A DNA stretch of 64,000 nucleotides from Polyporus tsugae (lineage: Eukaryota; Basidiomycota; Agaricomycetes; Polyporales; Polyporaceae), in the NCBI GenBank assembly GCA_024305745.1, contig JAHRBS010000002.1, positions 372,001-436,000 of the forward strand, in the 5' to 3' direction. Positions within the stretch are counted from its first letter, which is position 1; the number at the start of each line of letters is the position of its first letter. Positions 47,185 through 60,400 of this stretch are shown in pieces. Both the position numbers and the translations under genes were made by a program. The notes beneath the pieces were generated by a model. It did not search any database, had not been told where the DNA came from, and saw nothing but the letters and a program-made list of their open reading frames with translations.

Positions 47185-49526
47185 GGTTAAAACGCACAAG
47201 GGCCACCGTCGAGCCCAAGTACGCAAGGAAAGTAAACGATACGGTATGAACCGCACATCCTAGTCGGTATAGTGGAACGACATTCAAACTATCTTACACT
47301 GTTAGTCGCAAAGCACTCACTCCAGAGATACTATGGAACACCGCCTGTTCCTTTCTGACGTGGCACAATTGCAGTATACAGTGAGAACTGAGAACTGAAT
47401 TGATAGAACCGACGACGCGAACCCCTCTGAATCACCCATACAAGCGCCTAGCCCAGAAAGTATGGTACGGGGTAGGCTCATGGGGTAAGAAGGAGTTATG
47501 AAGCTATATGGATAACCTACGATATCCGACTTGGTATGGGGGAGGGCGCCAGGTTATAACTTAGAGGTATGGGTTAAGAGGGGTTCGACTGTACTAGCCC
47601 AAGGCATTCGACGCATTTACTCTATCCAACGGTGTTCACCTAGCAACCGCGGGTGCCGCCCGAGACAAGCTCGTTGACAGTTATCTTCAGATACGGTGAC
47701 TTGAGTTCCCATCGCTACTCTTCGGCTTGCGCACACCGTGTCGTTCCCAAGGGTTGCCACGGAGCAACTCAATTTGCCTTCCCAGCGACGGACCCTTGGG
47801 CGAAGCGCACGCTTAACCGACAGAAGCTGACGCCGTATACCATGAATGGAGAACACCTTGGGCTGGTACCCACGGAAATTTTGCTGCTAGATGGTTCCGC
47901 ACGCGCTTCTCCTCGGACTCGCTGCTCCCCAGTCCAGAGAATCAATGCACGCCCCGAAAGATCTCGGAGGCGTCCAGCTTGCTGTAAGTGGCAAGACGTG
48001 AACAGGAGTGAGTATGACATACCCATAGCTTGTAGTTTGCCGCCGTACCACGGTGTTTGATGCGGGTGAGTCCATGCATTGCGGTGGGACAATATTGCAA
48101 CCCATAACAGATATGCGGTCTCGCCGCACGACAAATTTAAAGTCTGTCGTGACGTAGAGGCATCCGCGAGTGGCGAGAGAGTTCAATGTGGAGCACAATG
48201 CTGTTCAGCGCGCGTACGTACGACCGGGCACTCAGATATCAGACATTATGATTGGCAAGCCGGCTTGTCGGAAGAACGTTGTTGCACCGACTTGGCCGCA
48301 TGTCCAAACTGTACTCATAGAGTGTGGTCGCGTTAGTTCCATTGATCATGCACATGATTGGGCCTCCGGATGCGTTCTTGTATTCCAGTGGAGGCTGAGT
48401 GAGAAGGATCGAGCAAGGGCGCATATCAAGTAGTGACCGTAAAAGCGACACGGAAGGACGTACTCTTCACCTACTATGATGGTAATCAGTCCATCATCAA
48501 TCATCCACCACAGGTTCAGCTTAGGAAAATGGCCCCCGGAGGCTCGAACCTTGGGAAGCGCGTACAGATGGCGAGGAATGGGTACGCAGACTAGCGGCCA
48601 TCTGCGCTCCAGGTTGACGTGCATACATACATATATTTGCTGCAAAGCTGACCTGAAGCAACGTACTTCAGACGTGTTCCAGGAAACTGGAACGTCCAGC
48701 AAGATTCCGTCGACGCGCAGTCTGCAGATGGGGTAAGTATGTCCGGGGTATGTCGGATGGCTATTTAGATCCGCGGCCTGAGTAGGACTGGTAGTGTCAG
48801 TAGGACGGACATGTAGCAGGGCATACGTACCGGCGCGCAGGGCATGTAAGGTGCATCAGTGCTAAAATCGACCACACGCACGGTCGTCGGCCTTTTTAAT
48901 ACAAATCGAGTACCGCCAGCGATACCGCAGGCGTCCGGGATGATGGTGAGGATCTGCTCGCACTTACTTCGCCGGAGAGTGTGAGGCAGGGGAGGTTGCT
49001 CACCGGTGGTCATACTTAAGTATGCATGGTTGACAGAGGCGAAACTCATGCACTCGGAGGTCACCGGTTCACTGGTCAGCGTGGTGCTAGCGCGCGGTGG
49101 CGGGTGGCGGGCTGTGGCGGGACGGCGAAAGCGTGGCGGTTCGGGAATCGGGATGATGGGGTCATGGTGGCGGGAGCCGATCCCAAGTCATTCCTCTGCT
49201 CTGACCTGCGCACGATGAATGATATGCGGTGGCCGGTCCAGCACCGGGCCCCCATTTATTCGAAAAGGATCCCAGCTGGCCATGTCGCGTCATCACCCTT
49301 CCTCGGCTCCCTCATAGTACTGGCTTCTCACGACGGACGCAACGACGTCCTTCGCCAGTCGACCCTCGCCTCCATCTCCTTGCGGCCGTGTTCCTGTACC
49401 CGACGCACCACCTGACCCCTGCCTTGGCGGACCACTTCTGCCCCCGGCCTTAAAGAATCAGGCCCCCACGCTTGCGGTCCCCACTTTCTTTCCTCGTCGT
49501 CCCTTCACACCTCTCCTCCGTGAACC

Positions 49527-52500
49527 ATGCCCAAACAGCCCGGACGCTCCAGACTCTTCAGCGTGGGTAGAAACAAGGCCAGTCCAGCACGCACCGCAAG
49601 CTACCGCCGTGAGAGCATAAGGAGAAGCCTCATCCGTTCCGAAGCACCTCAGCTCGACCTTGATTTCGGATGCGCCGGAGAGCCAGACCTGCAGGTGGAT
49701 GCAAGAAAACAGCTGGAGACAATGTCTGAGAACGATGCGCCCAGGTGGGTAATAGTCCATGTATATCCACGAACAGCGCCTTCCGAAGTTCTGCCTGTGC
49801 CATGTAGTATGGAGGGCCCGGACGACGGCGATCTTTCACCTGGCTCCTTTTTACGGGAGCCTGGGGGTTCTCACTGCCCATGTGCCCCGTTCACACCATT
49901 TATCTCGCCTCTAATGCGCTCAGGGGCCTGTCGCATGTCCTTAATTGCTTCTCATTCACCTCCCTTGCCCATCTACCCACTACATCCCGCGCATACACAC
50001 CCCTTTTCCCTGCTCGTCTGCCCCAGAGGACATCTGACTAACATATTCCCTTCTCAAGTGCCCCACCTCCCGATTCCTCGCCATCGTCTTGTGAAGCCGA
50101 ACCTACGGATATGAAGGACGCACCATTACCCGCATTACCTGACGATGCGGCCCCACCACGAAGAAGGTGCGTAAATGGCTCGTTATGATCAGATGTTCAC
50201 ATTCCGCTTTCCCTGAGTCCTGATGCCGCATCAAGGATCGTCATATGAGCCAGCCCGCAGTGCTTTCCCAAAAATTAGTGCAAATGCTCATAATTTTTCA
50301 TGAACAGTGCGACCCTTCCTCAACCCTCACCCGGAGGTCGTCCTCTGCAACCGTCGACCAGCTCACGAATGCCTCAACCCAGGTACGTTCTCGTATTATC
50401 TGTGTCCCTATCTCTATTACGTGCTGCTCTGCTTCGTCTGGTCTGCAATTCGCCTCCGCTCGGAGCCGAGCGTGAGCGTGGGCGACAACCGATCGCATCC
50501 TAACAGAGTTCATGTGTCCTCTCCCCACGTATTCCCCCTCCAAAATCTACCTCATTGCTCACTCTCCTTCCCCTCTTTCTCAGCGCAACAATGCCCCCGC
50601 CATCACCACCGCAGCCCCGGCAACAGAACATCTTCAGACGAATAACCTCCAAGTTCCGCTCTCCTAATGCTCCGCGTCAGCCCCCTGCACCCCGACCCAC
50701 ACGCGACAACGCCGCCGCACGGGACGCGCCCCAGCGCAAGAGCACAGTCCTGCGCATGCCCCCTATGCCCAAGGCCCCCGTGCCCGCCCTGCCGCCCAAC
50801 GACTTCACATCGCTTGAACAACGGCAGGCCGCGCTTCGCGCTCGGGGCCTCATCCCTGCAGCGAGTGCTGTACCCCGCCAGTTCCGCGGCGGGGATGGGT
50901 TCATGCTGCCGCTGAGCGAGCAGGAGGCGGAGATCGACCGAAGGTTTACGGTCGTTGTCCCCGGAGATTCGAGCACGGAGGATGAGGGTGATGCGAGCGA
51001 GGCGACGAGGATTCGGCAGGCGTGGCTTTCGAAACAGGCTGAAGCATCTTCTCCGAGCTTGAGCGAAGTTGACATGGACGAGGAAAATGTCAAGGTCGAG
51101 ACGATGGTAGCGGCTGAAGCCGACCCGTCGCCATCACGGAAGAGCGACGCGGTCGAGCGCGCCAGCAAAGACGGGGCGATCGGTGAGAGGTCTCCTGTCC
51201 GAGCGACCTTCGTGTCCGTCGACGTGCCGCCTCTGTCACCTAGTGCTGCGGAGTTCGGAGCTAATGCCCGCGTCGCGAGCCCATTTGAGGGCATAGAAGA
51301 CTTCCACACCGCGCCAAACTCTCCGACATTTCCACCGGACAAGCCGCTGCTGTCTATCGAACAGGACGTCCACCTTCACGCACCTTCGCCTCCTTCGCCG
51401 TCGCATCCTACGCGTCCTCCTCTCACTTTGACTACTGCTGGCATCGACGATGCTCCCTCACTTTCGCCTACAAAAGAGCGGCACCCCTCACCGTTGGGCA
51501 GCCCATCCGCCCATTCCGCCGAGAAAGTCTCCCGCTGGTTGCGTACGTCGAACGACATGCCGACACCCCTCTCCCTCTCGGAGGCCACTGCCGTCATCGC
51601 CGCCTCGGATCACGAGTCAGTACTCTCCGCGTCACCCCGCGCGTCACTGGAGGTGCCTTTGTCCCACTCTCCCACTTCCTATTCCAAGGCGGGCACAGTG
51701 CGGTCGCGACGAGAGAAGCCACCGCCAATCGTCATCACCCAAGCTGGCAAGGCGCCCTTCCATGCCGTCGCGATCGCCGCTCCCTCGGACTCGGAAACAA
51801 GCACGTCCTCGTCGTCAGAGGCACAGCACAGTCGACCCTCTCTCTCAGGCTCGACTGCGCGCCGACTGGCGCACGCGCCGAGCATGCAGAGTCGTATGAC
51901 CACCGGCACGGTTCCCGCGCTCTCTCCCACGCGCACCGTGTCGTCGCTAGGCGCAGAGTCGTCGTTGCCCACTCCCACGACGACGTCGTGTGGTGCGCCG
52001 GCGCTTGCGCGTGATGCGTCCATCTCTCGCGGCTCGACGTCAAACTCGTCGGACAACGGGCACGATTCGGTGACGCGTCCGCGGCGCGGCACGGGTCCGG
52101 GCTTGCTGGGCATGGCCAGCAAGATTCCTGGTACCAGCGCGGCAGCTGCCATCCCAGAGGAGTTCAGCGAGACGGAGCCATCGTCCGAGGGAGGCGAGTT
52201 TGGCATGAACGTAACTCCTGTCCCTGTGAGCACGCGAGCACGTCCGTCCCAAGAGGGCGTCGCGGTGCCTAGGCCCGCTCGTGCGCAGACGCTGGACCAG
52301 GCGGCGGAGAAGACGCAGAACCGCAAGTCGTTTAGCCTGTTCGGCAAGAAGTCGCTCGAGGTGCGCCTAACTCACCGCTGTGCCTGTTCTCGTGCTTTTC
52401 ATGTCCGTCGGAGCTCACGCACATTCATACAGATGCCGAGGGAGACGCGGACGTCATCGTCGATGATGAACCTCCGGCGTGCATTCACCTCCTCGACTAA

Positions 52501-52789
52501 GTCGCGGCCCAAGTCGACACTCGAGGTCACGCCGGAGCAGACGGGCGGCGTGGGCAGGAAGCGCTCGAAGATGTTCGACGCGTCACACCTCCCTGCGCCC
52601 CCGACGGCGCCGACCTTGGCCCCGTCAAGCTTCCGCGGCACTGGCAGGACCTCCGACGGGGGGTTGCGGCCACCTCCGCGGCAAGCGGTCGCGCCGACGA
52701 TGCATAGCCATGGGACGATCGTTCACCAGACCAACTTCATTGAGGACGATGAGAGCCGAAGGCTGAGCGAGATGGCCTTCCTTACATGA
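49527..52789 (+). CDS. large disordered Ser/Pro-rich protein, function unknown
   Basis: Exons 49527-49744, 50059-50166, 50308-50382, 50584-52360 and 52433-52789 join to 2,535 bases, or 844 residues. The first three introns each split a Ser codon after AG, a strikingly regular structure. The N-terminus is basic (SRLFSVGRNKASPARTASYRRESIRRS). The middle is dominated by Ser, Pro, Thr and Ala with many SP and TP sites, suggesting heavy phosphorylation. Better-ordered short segments are NIFRRITSKFRSPN, SLEQRQAALRARGLIPAAS, NRKSFSLFGKKSLE and MMNLRRAFTSSTKSRP. No catalytic domain, signal peptide or membrane helix is seen. The Arg/Phe-rich short segments could be protein- or membrane-binding motifs. 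The last intron (72 bases) is divisible by three without stops. I do not recognise the family. A scaffold or regulatory role is only a guess. Confidence 0.8.
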
Positions 52790-55487
52790 ATGAAGAACCA
52801 ACCATGTCGGAAGGTCCGGCTCTGGCCCCTCTCCGTCATCCGTCTTCTCCCCCTTCCACCTTCCCCGCTCTGACCGACGCTGTCTCTTCTACGTTTCCTC
52901 TACTCCCCCGTCTCGTTCTCTGTGCTTCATCCACCTCATGCATATCAACACATCACGTCACATCACAACGCATACCGCATTCACATCTCTCTCGCATCTT
53001 GCTCGTTTGCTTGTCTCGGTCATTGACATTTAGGCTCATCGTCACGCTCATTTGATCTTAATGGTATCACTTCCCTGTCGACTTTCTGCTCTGCTTCAAC
53101 CATCTTACCCTGTTGTTCATAGCCGACGGCATTCCCCGCTCGCACATAGACTCAGCCTCGGAGCTCTACCTTTGTCGGTTCCATCGGGCGTCCCGGTGAC
53201 ATACAGTATGCGTCTTGTATATTGATTACCGTACTCGTCCCGTACCGCTCTCCGAGCCTCAGCTCTCCACGCTCCTTACACTATAGTATAAATTACTTAT
53301 CATACCTGTCGTGCTATGCTTAGCCCCATCGTAATCCGCGCTAGCTTTGCCGTGTCATGTATCATATACCCACTTGCGACTGGCGTCGCAAAATCCAAAA
53401 TACCATCTCATTCGCTTTCCGTGTTACCATGCATGTTACTTCGCGATCGCACTTAACCACCGTCGGCCGTGGTAAGCTTTACCGAAGAGTGCGGCTTGCC
53501 CCCCGTAGCGGGGAGCCACCCCTGTTGCTGGCGTGGACTTCGTTGTGAGCACGGAACCTTTGGACCTGTCAGCATACGATACATGCAGTGTGCAGGGTGG
53601 TACGAGAACCCGAGCGCTGCGCTTCTCCCCACGCAGCAGCTCTCCGTGCCCTGAGCTCATGCCAGATAACCTTCGTCGAGGTCTGGAACCTGCCACGAGG
53701 TAAGGTGAACGAGGCTCCGCGAGGACAATCTTACTGTAACATGCAGAGATTGGGCGATTAAAAAATGTTTAACCTATGATGAAGCTATGTATAGAAGGCG
53801 CGTTGCAAGGCCTCAATGACATTGACACGCTGCATACGGTCCAGCTTGCGCATTGACGGGGGCACGCGAATATTGTAGACGTTGCCAAGAAGGGTTCCCG
53901 CCGATGACAAGCGAACCCGTTGGCGGCCTACGTCTATAGCTATGTATACTTATGCGCATTACTGCTGCCGCAGAACGAGGTGCAGTCTGCGCAAATTTAA
54001 AGCCGATCAACAGCATCCAGACTGCGGCGGGGGAATAATACTCGATCCAGAAGCCACAGCAACATCCGGTGGGGAAACGAGGCTACGAGCTCCATGACAC
54101 GATCGTCGATCGGTGGCTGCCTCGCCCCTATAACGCGATCGAGCGAACTCAAATGGAACCGGACGCACAACACAATAGCAATGTGCTCATCGAGGACTGC
54201 CAGAGTCTGGGGTAGGGCTGAGGGCCACGTTCTGCGACGTCGACGTCGACCGAGGAGCGATCCCTTGTGCATCCTACGCGTGATACTGTTTGGATACTCT
54301 ATGTCAGGTGGAATCCAAGGACCAAGCCTCTATATAAACGTATACACACTCTGCTAAATAATTATTAGTCCTACCCGAATCAGAAGCAGAATGCGAATGC
54401 AAGGGAAGAGGGATGCAGCGAATAAAATCCGGGAGGCGGAGAGAAAACGAGGCATGCGAACGTCAAGGGCCGTTCGGAGGTGTCGGCGTGAAGAATACAC
54501 ATGTTGGCATGGGAGTGTGGGAACGCCGGAGGAGGACGAGGGAAGGAGGAAGGAGGAGGAGAGGTCCTTGACGAGATAGGTTACGGCAAGACTCATATGA
54601 CAACGTATGGTATGGCGATGGGCAAGCATAATGTGAGTTCAAGTTCGAAAGTCCAATGCAGATGCGATGGCGGTATCAAGGAGGGGACGTGCCGTATCGA
54701 CACATGAGGGTGGTATGGTATGTGCAGAGAGGCGATACGAAGACAACTCACGATGGTATACACATAACTGAAACAACGGTGCGCGGGAGAGAATGAGCAA
54801 CGAGGGTGGGCCAATGGCAAGGCTACATGCTGATGCGGAGGGTTTGGACGAGGTCGGGGCGACGACCAACGACGAGTTGTGCTGGAATTGGAGGTTGCCG
54901 GGGCTTTGGCCGTTTAGCGGAGAAGAATCCGCCAATCCCGAGCGTTGAGATGCGCAGGCCGCAGCTGGAGCCTCGGGCTTGGCGGTGCCTGAAGATACAC
55001 CGTGCACAATGCGAGCGACAAGAATCCGACAGCTTGCATTTGAGGTAATGACACGGCAACGACGAATGATGACAGCATGCGCACAACACCCAGTCCAGTG
55101 ACGAGTCCAGTCCAAATAGAATGAACGACAGGCAGAAGGGGGGCGAGCCAGCAGGACGGACCGCTGGCTTGCAAAGGACGCGGACGCAAAGCGGACTCCA
55201 GCTTGCGCATGAGGACCTCCGTGCGGATATTGGTATCGACGCGTACGTGTGGATGCACGACCGCCTTGCCTTGCGCCGCCCTGGACGCGCATGTGCCGAG
55301 CGCATCCCCGAGATAGCCCGCCTGCCCCGCCCTCCGCGCTGCCGCATATCCCGACCCAGTCTAGAATGACAACCTTGCCCTTTCCCCTGACCCACCAGCC
55401 CACACCCGCGCTCAATCTCCGACACTCCCTCGTGAGTGGTCCAGCCACCACTCCGCACCACGCACACGTCCAATCACCAAGGCAAGA
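52790..55487. other. gene-free stretch, 2.7 kb, between convergent genes
   Basis: The gene to the left ends at 52789 and the gene to the right ends at 55488, so this interval contains both 3' regions. The first 600 bases are pyrimidine-rich, consistent with a long 3' UTR. Minus-strand frames of over 200 codons at 54639-55473 overlap one another, are rich in Cys/Arg/Ser and lack domains, so I do not accept them. Confidence 0.45.
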
Positions 55488-56990
55488 TTAGTACCCTGGG
55501 CCAGGGCCGTACGCATTCTGCGGCCCGGGCGACATGCGACCCGCGGTGGGTGCGGGCGATGCACGGCCAGCGTAAAGTGCGGGGTTGGGACCCGCGCCGT
55601 AGTTCGCGCTGAGGCTTTGTTGCGGGCCCGGGCTTACGCGCCCGTCATATCCAAACGCCGCCTGGGGCCCAGGGGAACGTGTCCGGCCGATTTGGGTCAT
55701 GGGGTACGCCTCGCCGGGTGCAGCGGCAGCGGCAGCCGAAGCGGCGTACGGGTCGTTGTCGTAGTACGCCTGGCTCGGATCATCGCGGTATGGCATGCCC
55801 GGGTTGAGGTGCGGGAGCGGTGGGACAGCATATGGATCGCTACGGTTGCTGAAGAGCTCGACCGAAGACGCCCCTGCGGAGGGAGCGATGCTACCTGCAC
55901 GGGAATCGGGACGGACAATGTTGAGCTGCGACGAGGTGTCGAAACCAGCACCACCAGTACGGTTGGTGGGGAGTGCGTGCGAGGGCTCCTCCCCGTGAGC
56001 GTTGAGCTCAGGCCATTTGATCGCTTCGTCTGGAGGAATATACGGATCAACGTCAGAATGAGCGATGTCATGTTGCGTGAATACGAGACGTCGCTAAGTA
56101 GTGCAGTCGCTAGGCTGCACGAACCCCATCCTAGGGTTTGCGGGCTCGTTTGTCGCCGGCTATGGGAAAACTGATACTGCGATCACAGTCCACCCGGCTG
56201 CGAACGCTGTCCCGACAAAACAACCGGGACCAGTGCACACATTTCAGTGGCATAGGCGCGGCCCGACAAGAAGTGCGATAGGACCAGGAGAGGAAGGGAA
56301 CGAAGGACGGGAGTACTCACTGTCGAAGTCGTCGTCCGTGAACCGCTTGCGAGTGAATTTCCAGATGCCGAATGAGATGAGGCCAATTAACGCCACCCCG
56401 CCCGACACGGACAGGCCGATGATGGTCGATTGGCTGATGCCCTGAGACTTTGTACCAGACGTGTCGGCACCCGTTGTGGGAGTGCCCGTCTGACTGGTCG
56501 TGGAGGCGGAAGGAGTGACAGTCATTGTCACCTGGACACCATCCGACTCCGTCGTTATGGTGGTCCCAGCTGGGGGCGAGGTCGGGGGATTCGATGTTGG
56601 TTGCGCGCTAGTAGTGGGACTTGAGGGGCTGGTGGAGGTGTCGGAAGTAGTGGAGGTGGAGGTGGAGGTAGAGGTGGTGCTGGTGGAGGTGGACGTAGGA
56701 GTAGCCGAGGTCGAAGTGGTCGAGGTCGAGGTCGTAGAGGTGTCGGTAGCGGTGGCGGAGGGAGTGACTGTGCTGGCAGGATTGGTGTTGGTAGCGGTGT
56801 TAGTGTTAGTGTCCGTATTAGTTTTGTCGCCGCCGCCGATGGGGAGAACCTGGCGGGCTACGACCGCTGGAGGGTGCGTGGGCACGGGGAAGGCGGGCGC
56901 ATTGTCTTGACGCGCAGCGGCCGAGGATGCGAGGACAGCGTTAACGGAGAGGAGGAGAAGACATCGAGCGAGCGAACGCGAGGTCAACAT
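55488..56990 (-). CDS. Mid2-like Ser/Thr-rich single-pass membrane protein
   Basis: Exons 56321-56990 and 55488-56029 join to 1,212 bases, or 403 residues. A signal peptide (CLLLLSVNAVLASSAAA) is followed by a Ser/Thr region at about residues 60-150 built of repeated TST/STS units, a likely O-mannosylated stalk. One membrane helix follows at about 188-211 (IIGLSVSGGVALIGLISFGIW), then TRKRF stop-transfer residues. The cytoplasmic tail has an acidic DDDFDNEAIKWPELN segment, an RTGGAG motif, DPYAVPPLPHLNP and Pro/Gly repeats with SPGPQ units to the stop. The layout is that of Mid2/Wsc-type cell-wall stress sensors and of fungal Skg6-like proteins; no Wsc cysteine domain is present. The intron (56030-56320) is long, 291 bases, and sits just after the membrane segment. 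Function as a wall sensor is inferred from architecture. Confidence 0.85.
56620..56770. repeat. GGTGGA/TCCACC-type low-complexity coding repeat
   Basis: The plus strand shows degenerate GGTGGAGGT-type units. On the coding (minus) strand they encode the TSTST/TTSTS stalk of the Mid2-like protein. Such tracts often vary in length between strains. The repeat is imperfect. Confidence 0.65.
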
Positions 56991-57437
56991 GGAGAACTTG
57001 TAGAGCCTGAAGAAAGAGACGAGGAAGGGAAATTATACCAGCCGGCGGTGTGTTAAGTAGTAAGAAAAGCGGCCTCGTGGGGCAGAGTCGTGGGAGGCGT
57101 CGTCGATAATGGGGACGAGATGCGCAGAGGGGGGTGAAGGACAGAAGAGAGACGACGCTGAAGAGGTAGAAGACGACGTTGGGAGCGCAGCGGTCGATGG
57201 CAAGACACAGGCAAGGCGGTGAGCCAGCTCTCCCATCACGTGCAGCTGCCACGGCGACTGATATATATCCTCCTCCCAGCGTCTTCCAATCCACCGTCCA
57301 CCGTCCAGCTCAGGATCGGCCACGACGTTTCAAGTTATCCTCCCCCGCACATCATGATACAATGCGGTCGTTGATTATGCACATAACTACTATACATACA
57401 TCCATCTCAGTCCATGTTCACCTCGTCCGAATCTCCA
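56991..57437. other. intergenic region upstream of Mid2-like gene
   Basis: This 447-base segment contains the promoter and 5' UTR of the Mid2-like gene and the 3' UTR of the paladin-like gene, both on the minus strand. No independent feature was seen. Confidence 0.5.
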
Positions 57438-60400
57438 TTAGTCCAGCGAGCGCCGTCCCAGCAACATCGTGATCTCCCGCCTCTCCCGCAGCCATTCAGG
57501 GAAATTCACCTCAGCACTCATCCCCTCCCGAACCTCAATCAGGAAGTTCGCGAACACGATCAGCGTCCCGTACCGGTACCTGTGAAACAAGGCGACATCG
57601 GTTCAGGCAAGGTCATCACCCCCCATCACCAACCAGATCAGCTATCAGTCACTTCGACTCCCCAACGTACGCCCAGACTGCACGGAAATGCGGAGGAAGG
57701 AAAAGGAATGACATACAAGTAATTGACACCAATGTTCATGAGCTTGCGTTCCTTGGCGCTGCCTTTCTCACAGGCAGAGACCTTCAGCTTGTAGCTAGAG
57801 TAAGGGATACAAACCATCCGTTAGCACCCTATCAATTTCACGGAGCGTTCCCCCACGGTCCGGGGACGATGATGGATCGTTAGAAGGCTGTACGCACTCG
57901 TATATCGCTTTGCGCAGGTTCTGTACATCTTGCATCTGGTCGATTGCCCGGTCGGTCAAACGTTTCGCGAGCTTTCCATGTGAGAGCACGCTAACGAGCT
58001 GCAGAATAACTTTGTATTCTCCTGTGCAAAAAGGTAGACGATTCAGCACCAGGTTCAAACACACACATCAGGGATCCAGCGAGAGGGAAAGCTGTAATTT
58101 CTGCCACAAACCCACCAAAGCGGACATATCTCTCCGCAATCCGCTGAGTCCACCAAATGACAAAGCGCTTCATGGTGTCCATCGCGATAACTCCAAGCTA
58201 ATGCCAAGCACGACTCACCCTGAAGATACGCCTCCTCCTCCGAAGGGCCGTCGATCGAATCATACCGCTCAAGCGCGTTCGCGCTCTGGTCTTCGTCCTC
58301 CTGCAAGCTCTCCTCCTTCTCATGTTCCCACGTCATCGTCGTCGCAATGAGACATGCCGTCACCATTCCACTCGTCGTGCGGCCGCGGCCCATCTGGCAG
58401 TTGAAGATGAAGTCCGCAGGGTGGCCGCTCTGCAGACCTGTGCGCACGCGCATCAGCAGCTGTGAGAGCGCGCCCGGCAGAGGGGCCTGCTCGTCCGTCT
58501 GGGCGATGGCGGACATCAAAATCAAAATCATCATCATCGAACGGAGAGTCGGCCTTGGGCGCACGTACCACAGCAACACGGCCATAATCAACCTGTCATG
58601 GAATGCGGTGTAAGTCCTAAACATACCCGAAGAACGCCCCAAGGTGAACGGACAAACCTTGTATCCCTCCCGGACCATCAAGTCATACACGTCGCTCGGC
58701 GTCATGATGTCTTTCTCCTCGACCTGCTCCCAGATGGGGATGATCGAGAACACGCCCGGACGCTCCTCGACCTCGTCGTGCAACAAAATACGGCCTTCTC
58801 CAGCGCGCACTTCGCGAATCACGTCGCGCTTCAGGTTCTTCTCCATTGCTTCGACGACACCGGTCGTCACTCCAGTTGCCCTGCATCACGTCCTGAGTGA
58901 GAAGAGAAACAAGGGAGACCGCCGAGATATCACGCACTCGACATTCTCCAACGGCTTGTCGACAAGGCGGAGGACGTGCGGCCGGCCGGCCACGTAGATG
59001 ACAGGTTCCTGAGAAACAAATCTGTTGGCATTCAACCGGATCGAGCATGGAGATGAGAGAACAAACCTCTCGCAACGAGGTCCAGTACACCCAGTTGTTC
59101 CCGTCAGCATGTGCATTCACTCTCTGCAACGCACGCCTCAACCTGTGCACCACATCAGATATTGCTTCCGACCATCTAGTGAAGCCATCCATACCCGTCC
59201 ACAGTCGGCATACCACTGCGGTTCTTGAGCGTTAACGTCTATTTTCATTGTCTCCGAGAAGGGTTCACGCACCTGCCGCAGACCCATTTATTGTCGTCCC
59301 CGGCAACGAAGTCGAACCGATCCGCGCCATCCGCTCCTGGGGACGGGACAGGGGTAGACACCAAGCGTAATGAAAGCGGGACCCGTCTGAAGTTCGGAGC
59401 CCCATCGATCCGCCTGCAACAATGTGTGTCAATGACATGACACAATCGCACTGAATACTCGACACCCACTCGGGGAGGCTTATCTTCTGGAGGTTGGAGA
59501 AGAAGTCGCTCTTGAGAATCGTGGACGCCGAGAGGATGCTCCCGGAGCGGTTTGCGACGACTTGCTGAACCTCGTCCGGAAGTGCGACCCCACCATCAGG
59601 GACGTCCACGCGCTCGAGGGGTTTGAGGGTGTTGAAGTCTTCCGAGAGGAGCTCCTTCTCAAATGTCTTGATCACTACAGTCCTTTGTCAGCCATACCCT
59701 CCCATCTGCTGATGCAAAGTTTGCACATACCCGGACGGTTCTTTACGAACGACTCAAACGACTCGTGCGTCTCCATCGTATCCGGTTCCGCGGACTGCAG
59801 GTACGCTTGGAATATGATAAGCTCAAAGTACCGACGTAGGTTGTTCAGCCCTCGATGCGCGTGCTGCCGCCTCTGCTGCTCGTCCGACGCCTGTTCCGCC
59901 CGCGATCTCGCCTCCTCGATCGAGTCGCGGAGGTTGAAGACCTCAGCACACTGATCAACCGCGTCGTCCACGGCTTGCTTCACCATCGGACCCTTCCGAA
60001 TCACGCGGAGAAGATCTACGAGATATCAGAAACCATAACTGTTCTGGAAGGCTAACCCTAGGGTACGCACTGTTGATGATCTGGTATGACTGGCGGCGCG
60101 TGTAGTGTGGCGCCATGTCTGTCATAGTTACGGACCGTTGCAATCTACCAGGGGTGGAGGGATCCCGGAGCCGCGTTGCCCTCGCGAGCCATTGTTGAAT
60201 GAGCAGCAAGATGACCTACACTAACTTGAGTGCGACAGTAGAGGATGGATTCACGAACCCCATTACGTACGGAAGTCAAGGTACTCCTGCCCCGACCGAG
60301 CTGGCAGTTGATGACGATCGGCGCATTGGTCGCGTTGCTCCTGATCATTACTTCGATAAGCTCGCTAAGGTCCGTGAAGTCCGGAGGGCGCTCCGCTGTG

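Larger units (their letters stand above)
45765..49526. other. gene-free 3.8-kb stretch carrying a MITE-like element
   Basis: No plausible gene was found. Visible structure includes a near-perfect palindrome at 46032-46056, a run of 18 G residues at 46250-46267, and the inverted-repeat element described separately at 46611-47184. GGCGGGTGGCGGG-type repeats occur near 49091-49125. Frames around 47653-48134 and 48346-48702 overlap on both strands and look accidental. The right end contains the promoter of the disordered-protein gene. Confidence 0.5.

Noticed and set aside
46488..47190. Short frames inside the MITE-like element (sharing FQHRWRDSN at both ends)
   Set aside because: The shared peptide is simply the translated inverted repeat. 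The frames have no transposase motif.
48481..48600. Possible tRNA T-arm (GGTTCGAGCC on the minus strand)
   Set aside because: The flanking bases do not pair into a T stem, and no acceptor, D or anticodon arm fits around it.
54639..55473. Overlapping minus-strand frames of 216 and 270 codons
   Set aside because: Two different frames are open over the same DNA, both rich in Cys, Arg and Ser, with no domain or splice logic.
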